Shown piece after piece: positions 55,536 through 63,883 of a stretch of 64,000 nt of DNA. Source of the stretch: 66-474 sp040255405. GTDB taxonomy: Bacteria; Pseudomonadota; Gammaproteobacteria; Xanthomonadales; Rhodanobacteraceae. Within the stretch, counting starts at the first letter, position 1; every line of letters starts with the position of its first letter. The stretch covers positions 62,001-126,000 of the forward strand of contig JBDZUX010000003.1 of assembly GCA_040255405.1 (NCBI GenBank). The letters are read 5' to 3'. Made by a program: the position numbers and the translations under genes. Below the pieces are notes generated by a model. It saw only the letters and a list, made by a program, of their open reading frames with translations, had not been told where the DNA came from and did not search any database.

Positions 55536-55566
55536 ATCATGAAAACCACGGTCGCGTGGATTCGCC

Positions 55567-56649
55567 CTAATAATGGATTGCCTGGGTCTGCTGCCCGAGC
55601 ACTTCCCAGATCCCCGGATCTTCATAACCCAACACCCACGCCGAAATGCCGCGGAAGTGGTATTGACGGACCAGTTTCAGCTTTTCGGAAAACGAACGGG
55701 CGTTTTCGATGAACAACCATTCGAAGACGCCGTTGGGCCCCGGCCAATACGCGTAATCGACGCCCATCGCGTCCATCCATTGCGGCGTGAGCTGGTGGCG
55801 GTCGAGCAAGTCCTGCACTTCGCGCCAACTGATTTCGTCGCGCGTCGAATGCGGACCCTTCTTGTCACCGTACGCGGCGTACCAGTGATCCGAATACGTG
55901 GGAAGGCCGAATGAAACCTTTTGCGGATCGATGCCGAGCCGCACCAGGTAATCGGCCATTCGCCGCATCCACGGCAGGCCCGCGACAGGTCCGGGCGGCG
56001 TCAAGGCCGTGTTCTGGTCGTAGGACATGAACGACATGAAATCGCCGATCGCGGCCAGCTTCTTGAAGTCGAACGCACCCTTCCAGTTTTCATAGAGAAA
56101 CTTGCTGAAATCCGAGTCGTCCTGTGCCGGCACGGGCTGCTCCGCCTTCACCACGGCCATCGAAATCTTGAAGCCTTGGGCGTGCAAGGCCTTGGCCGCT
56201 TCGCGGTAGAAATCCGTGTAGGCCTCGCCGTCGCTCACGTGCACGTTTTCGAGATCGAACTGCCAGCCGTAGTAGTGATGGTGCTGCGCGTCGTACAGCA
56301 TGATGTCGATCGCGCGCGCCCGCGCCTTGGCATCATTCAGGAACGCGTGGATGCCCTCCTGGTCGAAGCTCGCGACGATCGGCATGACCTCGACCTTGTT
56401 GGCCGCCGCAATCCGCGACACGCGCGGATCGACGCCACCGTAGACCGTTCCGTATTTGTCGATGTGGTACGCCGCCGGCACGACGATCGAGATCTGCGAC
56501 GCATGCGCCTTGAAGCTTTGCAGCGCGTCCAGGGTGTCGGTCATGTAGAAGAGGTTTTCCGATCTGACCGATTGGGCCAGCGCGCAGCCCGACACCAGCG
56601 CCAGTCCCCACCCGAACAACAGGGCAAGCCGAAAACGTTTCGATGTCAT
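55567..56649 (-). CDS. Glycoside hydrolase family 18 protein, probable lipoprotein
   Basis: A 360-aa TIM-barrel hydrolase. The signal peptide contains a lipobox (LVSGC), suggesting lipidation at about residue 22. The active-site strand reads YYGWQFDLENVH, matching the DxxDxDxE region of GH18, with the acid/base Glu kept and the first Asp replaced. FMSYDQ (substrate Asp/Tyr) and the C-terminal GISAWVLGYED with its aromatic Trp also fit. GH18 enzymes cleave beta-1,4-GlcNAc bonds in chitin or peptidoglycan. It lies at the head of the namZ/serine-hydrolase group on the same strand, so a cell-wall substrate is favoured. Confidence 0.84.
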   Translation of the reverse strand: MTSKRFRLALLFGWGLALVSGCALAQSVRSENLFYMTDTLDALQSFKAHASQISIVVPAAYHIDKYGTVYGGVDPRVSRIAAANKVEVMPIVASFDQEGIHAFLNDAKARARAIDIMLYDAQHHHYYGWQFDLENVHVSDGEAYTDFYREAAKALHAQGFKISMAVVKAEQPVPAQDDSDFSKFLYENWKGAFDFKKLAAIGDFMSFMSYDQNTALTPPGPVAGLPWMRRMADYLVRLGIDPQKVSFGLPTYSDHWYAAYGDKKGPHSTRDEISWREVQDLLDRHQLTPQWMDAMGVDYAYWPGPNGVFEWLFIENARSFSEKLKLVRQYHFRGISAWVLGYEDPGIWEVLGQQTQAIHY

Positions 56650-57229
56650 TGTCCTTCCTCGTCACATAGGCTTGATCGGCGGGTCCGCCTTGTTGCAGGC
56701 GAAGGCACGCGGAAGACGCGCGGCCGCCGGTCGCAACCACCCCCACCGCTGCTCGATGACGCGGTCCTGCACATCAATGCGAACGGATCGATGACGGTGT
56801 GCGCGTGGCCCGGAATCGTACACGCACGCAACGCTCATGGAGAGACGAGCCCGGGACGGGGCACGCGCACGCGACGGCGTCCGAACATGGCCAAACGGGC
56901 GGCGGACCGGCGGTTTCAATACGTTTCAGGCAGCTCGCCCGCCGGCGAAACCATAACTCCCAGCTATGTCGGGTGACTGTCTTTTCATTGGTGGTTTTCG
57001 CCGCCCATTGACTATGCTCGACGGCGTGCCACGAAGGCGCACGAGAAGGTTCGAGGGCCATGCTCGTCTTGCCGCTGCCCGCGACGCACCCGGTGTCCGC
57101 ACCTGGCTCGCGACGCGATGCGGCCGATCGCGTACGACTCGACGTGACAACAACTGGAAGCGCCGCGCCCACCGTACCCGCAATCCCAGCTCGCTACACG
57201 CGTGAACCATCCACCGGGGAGTACGTAAC
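56650..57229. other. Divergent control region before the second TonB-receptor gene
   Basis: 580 bp without a gene, between the GH18 gene and the second receptor. It contains promoter copy C (56952-57018), a leader of about 205 nt and the ribosome-binding site GGGGAG before 57230. The rest shows no recognisable feature. Confidence 0.45.
56952..57018 (+). promoter_or_regulatory. LysR-type operator/promoter, copy C (second TonB receptor)
   Basis: CATAACTCCCAGCTATG (56952-56968), a 13-nt spacer, TTTTCATTGG (56982-56991) and TATGCT (57013-57018). The span from palindrome to -10 equals copy B to the base, although the DNA between TTTTCATTGG and the -10 differs. Confidence 0.7.
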
Positions 57230-60200
57230 ATGATGAGCAAGTCTCTGCGTACCACACGTCACAACAGCATTTTCAAGCGCAAGGCCCTGGCCATCGCCAT
57301 CGGCTCGGCCGCGCTGGGTTTTGCCGGTGCGGCCTGGGCGCAGGCCACCAATGGCACCATCTACGGCACCGTGCCGGTGGCATCCGGCGAAACCATCCAG
57401 ATCACCGGCGGCGCGGGCTACAACCGCACCATCACGGTGGGACCCTCCGGCAAATATTCGATCACCCTGCCCGTCGGCACGTACACGGTGTCGTTGCTCC
57501 AGGACGGCAAGGTGGTACAGAGTCGAACCGGCGTGACGCCGGCCGCGGCTGGCGCGGTGGCGGTGGATTTCACATCCGCATCCGCCGCGGCAGGCGCCAC
57601 CACGCTCGGTGCGGTCAACGTCACGGCCAACTCGATCCCCGCGATCGACGTGACCACCACCAACCAGGTCACCACGATCACCGCCAGACAATTGCAGCAG
57701 CTTCCCCTGGCACGCACTGCCGAGGACATCGCGCTGCTGGCGCCCGGCGTCGGCATGGGCAGCCCCGAGTTGAGCGGCGGTCCGCTCGGCACGCCCGCCA
57801 ACGTGTTCGGCGGCGCCTCGACCGCCGAGAATGCGTATTACGTCGATGGCATGAACACCACCGAGGCGCTCAACCAGCAAGGCGGTATCACCCTGCCATA
57901 CGGCGCGATCCAGCAGCAGCAGACCTTCATCTCGGGTTACGGCGCCAAGTACGGCCGCTCGATCGGCGGCGTGATCAACCAGATCGGGAAGAGCGGTTCC
58001 AACGAATGGCATTTCGGGGCGCGGGCGCAATGGCAACCGGCCAAATGGCGTTCCGATCCGATCAACTACTACTACGCCAATCCGCTGATCACGGATCCGG
58101 TGGCGGACGCGGGCACCCTGCCGGGTGACCTTGCCGTGTACCGCAAGGACAACAGCTCCAGCGAAACGATCTACGACGCCTACGTCAGCGGCCCGATCAT
58201 CAAGGACAGGTTGTTCTTCTTCGTGGGCGCCGAGCAGGACAACAGCAACTACCGCACCACCGGCGAGTTCGGCGGCGGCGCCACCACCGAGGACGTGACA
58301 GTCCACGATCCCAAGCTCTACGCCAAGCTGAACTGGAACATCAACGACAGCAACATCCTGACTGTCACGGGCCTCCAGAACGAACACAAGGTATGGGGTA
58401 CGGTTTACGACTTCGACTACGACACCCTGCAGAAGGGCGGTTTCAACAGCCTCGACCAGACCGGCAAGACCGCGTTTCGGATGTGGACGGCCAACTACAC
58501 GTCCTACCTCACCGACAACCTGACCCTGAACGCGATGCTGGGCAAGATGCACGGCGAGTACTACACGCAGCAGCCGGGTTACCCCGGCTTCGATCCGTCG
58601 CTGCCGCACATCGCGAATGCTTCCTATCAGGACCCGGCTTTCGTGCCGCCGGGCGGCATCCGCAACTCGCAAGGCAATTCCACGGTCGCGGATCCTGGCC
58701 ATCGCGAGACGGTGATGAACTACCGCGTGAGCCTCGACTACCGGCTGGGCACGCACGACTTCCAGATCGGCATCGACAACGTCAATTCCTGGGACCTGCT
58801 GGACGGCTCGGTCAACACCGGGCCGGGTTACCAGTGGATCTATGGCCAAAGCGACGCCGGCAAACCCGTGTTCGGCGTCGACCCCAGCGTCCCGCCGTAC
58901 GTCGGCCCGTCGCCGCAATGCGATTCGAGCGGCAGCTGTTACTACGTGCAGAAGCACGTCGACATCAGCAGCGCCTCCGTGCGTGTGGCCCAGCGCGCGC
59001 AGTACGTCGAGGACAACTGGCAGGTCACCCCCAACCTGCTGTTGAACCTCGGGCTGCGCAACGACCAGTTCGTGAACTACGACGGATCGGGCGTGCCTTA
59101 CATCCGCGAAACCACGCCGCAGTGGGCGCCGCGCGTCGGCTTCAGCTGGGACGTGCACGGCGACTCCACCCTGAAGGTGTTCGGCAACGCCGGCCGCTAT
59201 TACCTGGCACTTCCGACCCAGTTGGCGTTGTCAATCGCCGCACCGGTGACCAACGCCGGGATTTACGGCACCTACACCGGCGTCGATCCGGCGACCGGCG
59301 AGCCGATCGGTTTCACGCCGCTGCCGCAAAGCCCTTCCACGGGCGTGTCGATCGACAGCGAATACGGCCAGCCGAAGGACCCGCGGGTCTCGGCCGCCCA
59401 GAACATCAAGCCGGAGTATTCCGACAACTTCGTGCTGGGCATGCAGCAGCAATTTGAGATGCTGGGCACAAACTGGGTGTTCGGCGCGACCGGCACGTAC
59501 CAGAAGATGAATCGCATCATCGACGACTACGATGACGAGCAACGAGAGTGCGCGGCCGGACGGGCACGCGGCTATGACTGGATGACCCCCGATACCTGCA
59601 GCGACTGGACGCAAAGCCTGATCATGATCAACCCGGGCGAAACCAGCGACATCCTGGTGAAGGGTCCGGACGGCCAGTTGCATCCGATCGACTTCACCCG
59701 CGAGGAGCAGGGCCTCACGCGCGGACCGATACGCAAGTACTACTCGATCGACCTGTCCCTGCAGCACGAGTGGGACGGCAAGTGGTTCGCCAAGATCGAC
59801 TACGTATTCTCGCGCACCTGGGGCAATACCGAGGGTCCGGTCAGCACGTATTCGCAGCAGAGCGGATCCTACGAATCGTTGACCACCGCGTGGGACTTCC
59901 CGGAAAGGATGGAGTATTCATACGGCGTCCTGCCCAACGATCGCAAGCACCAACTCAAGGTTTTCGGCGCCTACGCGATCACCCCGGAATGGACCGTCGG
60001 CGGCAACCTGTACATCGCTTCGGGCACGCCGCGCCTGTGCCGCGGCGGCTACGGTCCCGACCAGATCGCGCTGCACGGATCACACACCTATTACTGGTGC
60101 GGCGGCGTGCCGGTGCCGCCCGGCTCGCTCGGACGCTTGCCGTGGACCCATCAGTTGAGCCTCAACGTGGACTACCGGCCGGTGTGGGCCCAGCACAAGC

Positions 60201-60361
60201 TCGACTTCAATCTTGCCGTGTTCAATGTCTTCGACCAACAGACGGTGCTCTTCTACAACGACTTCTTCGGAACGACGTCCAGCCCCAATCCCGACTTCGG
60301 AAGGGTGCAGGACACGCGTTCGCCACGGTATTTCAGGTTCTCGGTTTCGTACGATTTTTGA
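57230..60361 (+). CDS. Oar-like TonB-dependent receptor, paralogue 2
   Basis: A 1043-aa outer-membrane receptor closely similar to 36382-39525. It has a signal peptide to about residue 37 (AAWAQA), the regulatory-like domain (GETIQITGGAGYNRTITVGP in part), plug TTTNQVTTITARQLQQLPL near 140, and a barrel ending in YDF. Shared blocks such as GYGAKYGRSIGGVINQIG and FSWDVHGDST are almost identical, while the loop regions differ, which suggests duplicated receptors with different ligands. Promoter copy C upstream, strong terminator downstream, then a TPR-sulfotransferase paralogue. Confidence 0.9.
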   Translation: MMSKSLRTTRHNSIFKRKALAIAIGSAALGFAGAAWAQATNGTIYGTVPVASGETIQITGGAGYNRTITVGPSGKYSITLPVGTYTVSLLQDGKVVQSRTGVTPAAAGAVAVDFTSASAAAGATTLGAVNVTANSIPAIDVTTTNQVTTITARQLQQLPLARTAEDIALLAPGVGMGSPELSGGPLGTPANVFGGASTAENAYYVDGMNTTEALNQQGGITLPYGAIQQQQTFISGYGAKYGRSIGGVINQIGKSGSNEWHFGARAQWQPAKWRSDPINYYYANPLITDPVADAGTLPGDLAVYRKDNSSSETIYDAYVSGPIIKDRLFFFVGAEQDNSNYRTTGEFGGGATTEDVTVHDPKLYAKLNWNINDSNILTVTGLQNEHKVWGTVYDFDYDTLQKGGFNSLDQTGKTAFRMWTANYTSYLTDNLTLNAMLGKMHGEYYTQQPGYPGFDPSLPHIANASYQDPAFVPPGGIRNSQGNSTVADPGHRETVMNYRVSLDYRLGTHDFQIGIDNVNSWDLLDGSVNTGPGYQWIYGQSDAGKPVFGVDPSVPPYVGPSPQCDSSGSCYYVQKHVDISSASVRVAQRAQYVEDNWQVTPNLLLNLGLRNDQFVNYDGSGVPYIRETTPQWAPRVGFSWDVHGDSTLKVFGNAGRYYLALPTQLALSIAAPVTNAGIYGTYTGVDPATGEPIGFTPLPQSPSTGVSIDSEYGQPKDPRVSAAQNIKPEYSDNFVLGMQQQFEMLGTNWVFGATGTYQKMNRIIDDYDDEQRECAAGRARGYDWMTPDTCSDWTQSLIMINPGETSDILVKGPDGQLHPIDFTREEQGLTRGPIRKYYSIDLSLQHEWDGKWFAKIDYVFSRTWGNTEGPVSTYSQQSGSYESLTTAWDFPERMEYSYGVLPNDRKHQLKVFGAYAITPEWTVGGNLYIASGTPRLCRGGYGPDQIALHGSHTYYWCGGVPVPPGSLGRLPWTHQLSLNVDYRPVWAQHKLDFNLAVFNVFDQQTVLFYNDFFGTTSSPNPDFGRVQDTRSPRYFRFSVSYDF

Positions 60362-60384
60362 GAGTTCCCCCCTCACTCTCCGCC

Positions 60385-60410
60385 GCCGGGCGCAAGCCCG
60401 GCTTTTTTTT
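60385..60410 (+). terminator. Rho-independent terminator after TonB receptor 2
   Basis: GCCGGGC-GCAA-GCCCGGC followed by eight T, 24 bp after the receptor stop codon. It should uncouple the receptor transcript from the sulfotransferase gene, or allow only partial read-through. Confidence 0.93.
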
Positions 60411-60508
60411 ACGACCACCGTCATCGGCGCAACGGCGAACGACCCCCAGCGACGCCGCTCCGGTCCGGCTGTCGACCGTTTAGTATTGACGCCACCATTG
60501 ACCATCCA

Positions 60509-62125
60509 GTGAGCGCGCCTTCGATGCCGTCATCCGTGCAGGATCCGTCGCAGCGGCCCTTGTCTTCGGTGGCCAGGCGCCTGCTGGCGCGAGCCCGCGG
60601 GGAGTGGGAAGCACGGCGGTTCGACGCTGCCGAAGGATCGCTCAACGGCGTGCTGGCACTGGCGCCGGATTGCCTCGATGCCGTCCGGATGCTGGGCATG
60701 GTGGCGCAGCGCCGCGGTCAACACGCCAAGGCCGCCGAGTGCTTCCGGAAGGTGCTCGCTACATTCCCGCAAGACGACGAACTGCACGTCGGACTCGGGA
60801 TTGCCCTGTTCGAACTCGCCGAACCCGAGCAGGCGCTCGCGCACTTGCGGCAGGCCTGCGCGCTGGCGCCGAATTCCGCACTGGCGTGGTTCAACCTGGG
60901 CGAAGCCCTCGGCCGGCACGCCCATTCGCAAGAGTCGGTCGCGGCATTGCGCCGTGCGATCGAACTCAACCCCGCGCACGTTTCGGCCCGTTTGTCGCTG
61001 GCGCGCGTCCAGGCCAGTCTCGGCCAGATCAGCGCGGCGGTTGCGGGTTACCGCGAAGTGGTGCGCCGCGACCCCGGCAACGCCGAAGGATGGTTCGGCC
61101 TGTCCAACCTCAACACGGTGCACTTCGATGCCGCCGATGCGGCACGCATGCAGCAGGCACTGTCACGCCCGGGCCTCGCCGGCCGCGAATACGAGTTGCT
61201 CGCCTTCAGCTACGCCAAGGCCCTGGAAAACCAGAACGAATACGCGCAGGCGTTCGACGTCTTCGAACACGCCAACGCCTCGCGCCGCCAGCGCGTGAAG
61301 TGGGACGCGCCGGGCGAACGCTGCCGCGTCAGGGCCATCGAGGAGGCGTTCTCGAGTGGTGTGCCCACGCCACTCGACGCGCAACTCGGCCGCGAGGCCA
61401 TCCTGATCGTCAGCATCCCGCGCTCCGGCTCCACGCTCGTCGAGCAGATCCTCGCGTCGCATCGGGAGGTCGAGGGCGCGAACGAGATCAAGGACATGAC
61501 ACAGGTGATCGATGCGGAAACGCACCGTCGCCATTCGGCATTCCCGCTGTGGGTGCCGGATGCCACCGCCGAGGATTGGCAGCGCCTCGGCCGGGACTAT
61601 CTCGCGCGCACCGCGCGCTGGCGCGCACGCAAACCGCGCTTTACCGACAAGAGCCTGGTCACTTGGTACCTGGTCGGCGCGGCGCTCACGATGATGCCGG
61701 CGGCGCGCGTCGTGATCGTCCGGCGCGACCCGGTGGAAACCTGTCTCGGTTGCTTCCGGCAGTGCTTCAGCGAGAACAGCGGCTTCGCCTGCAGCATGGA
61801 CGAACTGGCCGATTACTGCATCGACTTCCTGCGCCTCACCCGTTTCTGGCTGCAGAAATATCCCGATCGCGTGATGGATCTCCCGTACGAATCGCTGGTC
61901 GCCGACCCGGGCACCGAGGTTCGCCGCCTCCTGAACTTCTGCGGCCTGCCTTTCGATCCCGCGTGCCTCGATTTCCACAAGACCGCGCGCACGGTGCAGA
62001 GCCTGCCAAGCGCCGCGCAGGTGCGCCAACCGATCCGGCGCGACACTGCGCGCAGTGCGTTGTACGGCGACAAGTTGGACCGACTGCGCCGGCGCTTGCG
62101 GGAAGCGGGGGCGTTGGCGGAGTGA
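60509..62125 (+). CDS. TPR-repeat sulfotransferase (paralogue 2)
   Basis: A 538-aa paralogue of 39619-41232 with the same layout. TPR helices cover about 20-250 (AWFNLGEALGRHAHSQESVAAL). The sulfotransferase domain has SIPRSGSTLVEQ near 302 (PAPS 5' loop) and RVVIVRRDPVETCLGCFRQ near 400 (3' loop). The start is GTG 60509. It follows the receptor terminator by about 100 bp and overlaps the amidase gene start (GTGA), so its product is co-made with a peptidoglycan amidase. No signal peptide. The sulfate acceptor is unknown. Confidence 0.83.
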   Translation: MSAPSMPSSVQDPSQRPLSSVARRLLARARGEWEARRFDAAEGSLNGVLALAPDCLDAVRMLGMVAQRRGQHAKAAECFRKVLATFPQDDELHVGLGIALFELAEPEQALAHLRQACALAPNSALAWFNLGEALGRHAHSQESVAALRRAIELNPAHVSARLSLARVQASLGQISAAVAGYREVVRRDPGNAEGWFGLSNLNTVHFDAADAARMQQALSRPGLAGREYELLAFSYAKALENQNEYAQAFDVFEHANASRRQRVKWDAPGERCRVRAIEEAFSSGVPTPLDAQLGREAILIVSIPRSGSTLVEQILASHREVEGANEIKDMTQVIDAETHRRHSAFPLWVPDATAEDWQRLGRDYLARTARWRARKPRFTDKSLVTWYLVGAALTMMPAARVVIVRRDPVETCLGCFRQCFSENSGFACSMDELADYCIDFLRLTRFWLQKYPDRVMDLPYESLVADPGTEVRRLLNFCGLPFDPACLDFHKTARTVQSLPSAAQVRQPIRRDTARSALYGDKLDRLRRRLREAGALAE

Positions 62126-62913
62126 AGCTCGCGCGCTTCGATCAGGCACGCATTCCGCGCATGGCGCGTTTGCTGGCCGCAGGGCTCGCGATTTCCATCA
62201 TGGCCGCCTGCGCGCCACTTGCGCCGCGCAATCCGATGGCGACCTGGGTGCCATCGGAAAACCACGACATCCGCAAACCGCAGTTGATCGTGCTGCACTT
62301 CACCAACCAGGGTTCGGTGCAGCAGGCGCTGGACACCCTGCGCACCCGCAACCCCGACGGCCCGGTCAGCGCGCATTACCTGATCGGCCGCGATGGCCAC
62401 GTCTACCAACTGGTCAGCGACGTCGATCGCGCGTGGCACGCCGGCGGCGGTCGCTGGGGCACGATCACTGACGTCAATTCCGCTTCCATCGGTATCGAGA
62501 TCGACAACAACGGCCACGAGCCGTATCCACCCGCGCAGATCGCCAGCCTGATCCGGCTGCTCACCGACGTCACTGCGCGCTGGGCCATTCCGCGCAGGCA
62601 GATCATCGGCCACGAGGACATGGCGCCGTCGCGCAAGGACGATCCGGGCCCGCTGTTTCCGTGGGCCACGCTCGCGACCTACGGTTTCGGTTTGTGGCCG
62701 GATCCGATCGCCGCCCTGCCCGATCCGCCGTTCGGGTTCGATCCCTGGATGGCGCTTACCGCGATCGGCTATTCGCTGGACGATCCACCCGCCGCGGTGC
62801 GCGCCTTCCACGACCACTTCCGGGGCATGGGCGGCGACACGCTCGATACCGAAGACCTGCGTATCCTCGGCAACCTCGCCGCGAAGATCGAGCGCGGCGC
62901 GACGGAAAAATAG
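62122..62913 (+). CDS. N-acetylmuramoyl-L-alanine amidase, AmiD-like lipoprotein
   Basis: A 263-aa Amidase_2 enzyme that cuts the MurNAc-L-Ala bond. The signal peptide ends in a lipobox (SIMAAC, Cys30), so it is a membrane-anchored lipoprotein like AmiD. Zinc-site and substrate motifs: QLIVLHFTNQG (His59), VSAHYLIGRDGHVYQLV, AWHAGG, SIGIEIDNNG and IIGHEDMAPSRKDDPGP. A C-terminal helical domain (about 200-263) is also present, as in AmiD/AmpD-related proteins. The GTG at 62122 overlaps the sulfotransferase TGA. ATG 62161 just before the hydrophobic core is possible. Confidence 0.9.
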   Translation: MKLARFDQARIPRMARLLAAGLAISIMAACAPLAPRNPMATWVPSENHDIRKPQLIVLHFTNQGSVQQALDTLRTRNPDGPVSAHYLIGRDGHVYQLVSDVDRAWHAGGGRWGTITDVNSASIGIEIDNNGHEPYPPAQIASLIRLLTDVTARWAIPRRQIIGHEDMAPSRKDDPGPLFPWATLATYGFGLWPDPIAALPDPPFGFDPWMALTAIGYSLDDPPAAVRAFHDHFRGMGGDTLDTEDLRILGNLAAKIERGATEK

Positions 62914-62986
62914 CGTGGCGGCAGGCGCCGCAACGCGACGCGCGGCAAGTCATGGGACCCGCCACGCGCCACCCCTCGTGCTTGGT

Positions 62987-63583
62987 CTATGCGACCTGGC
63001 GCCGCCGCCAGCCGTAACCCACGCCGAGCAGGAACAGCCCAAAACCGAAGAGGCCCAGTTCGCCCGGCTCGGGCACCGAAAGCGTCACGTTGGCGGCACC
63101 CGGCGAGTTCACGAAATCGGTGAACAGGTAGAAGTCCGTCCGGTTCGGGAGCGGTGGATGGGGGAAAAACGAAACCGTGAACAGGCTACCCGGGTCGGGC
63201 AATGCCTGCGGGCAATTATCGGTCGCGAAATTCGTGGGAATGCTGCCGCATTCCAGTTGGTCGCCACTGGCCGATCCCCCTTCGGGCACGATGAACTGGA
63301 ACGTGAACTTGGAAGCGGCGTGCATGGTGACGTTGTTCATCCACAGGCAATAGCTGAATCCGGTGGTGTCGACGCCCAGCACATCGTCACAGGGGATGAA
63401 ATTTACCTGGTACGTGTGGTTGAGCAGCCCGATGCTGCAGGGGGCGTCACCGGTGCACTGCGGCGGTGTGGTCGGCGGCAAGGTCGCTGCTGGCGGATCA
63501 AAAATCACCCGCGTAGCAAACGCTTCCGGCGCGGTGATGGCGAGCACCACGGCCGCGGCCGCGAGAATCAGATAACGAGTCAT
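62987..63583 (-). CDS. PEP-CTERM sorting domain-containing secreted protein (second)
   Basis: A 198-aa exported protein. It has a signal peptide (MTRYLILAAAAVVLAITAPEAFA) and a middle of about 140 residues with six Cys and Pro-rich loops of unknown fold. The C-terminal tag is VPEPGELGLF + hydrophobic helix + YGWRRRQ. ATG 63583 is chosen because the signal peptide starts there. It converges with the amidase gene. Unlike the gene at 7581, I see no sigma-54 consensus upstream. Confidence 0.88.
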   Translation of the reverse strand: MTRYLILAAAAVVLAITAPEAFATRVIFDPPAATLPPTTPPQCTGDAPCSIGLLNHTYQVNFIPCDDVLGVDTTGFSYCLWMNNVTMHAASKFTFQFIVPEGGSASGDQLECGSIPTNFATDNCPQALPDPGSLFTVSFFPHPPLPNRTDFYLFTDFVNSPGAANVTLSVPEPGELGLFGFGLFLLGVGYGWRRRQVA

Positions 63584-63883
63584 CACTGAATACCCTCTGG
63601 TTTGCGGATTGCGGGGGAACCCCAAAATGCTTGCTGCTTGAATGAGTTCCTTCTGCATGGGTTATGCCACCGGCGCAACCTGCTGATTTCATTGCATTCC
63701 CTGCCTTTAACACGCGCCGCGTTTGTAAGGATCACCGACACAAAAGAAGAGCGCAGTGATGGCAATGTCCTTCAAACCACTGTCTTCCCGAGCTTTATGG
63801 GAAACGTGATCGAACAGCAAAGGTGTAAAAGGTTTTGACAGCCGGACCGGCGCGCATCGACCCGAGCGGGCCGACAGGATGGC
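63584..63883. other. Upstream region of the second PEP-CTERM gene
   Basis: 300 bp, visibly less GC-rich than its surroundings. It should hold the promoter of the minus-strand PEP-CTERM gene, but I see no sigma-54 match and no clear hairpin. Confidence 0.35.

Noticed and set aside
56966..57205. Small peptide starting MSGDCLFIGGFRRP inside promoter copy C, with similar starts in copies A, B and D
   Set aside because: The shared peptide start results from the conserved promoter DNA. The ATG is the right half of the palindrome, lies before the inferred transcription start and has no ribosome-binding site, and the frames diverge after the element.
63584..63840. Possible sigma-54 promoter for the second PEP-CTERM gene
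   Set aside because: No TGGCAC-N5-TTGC-like sequence in the proper orientation.
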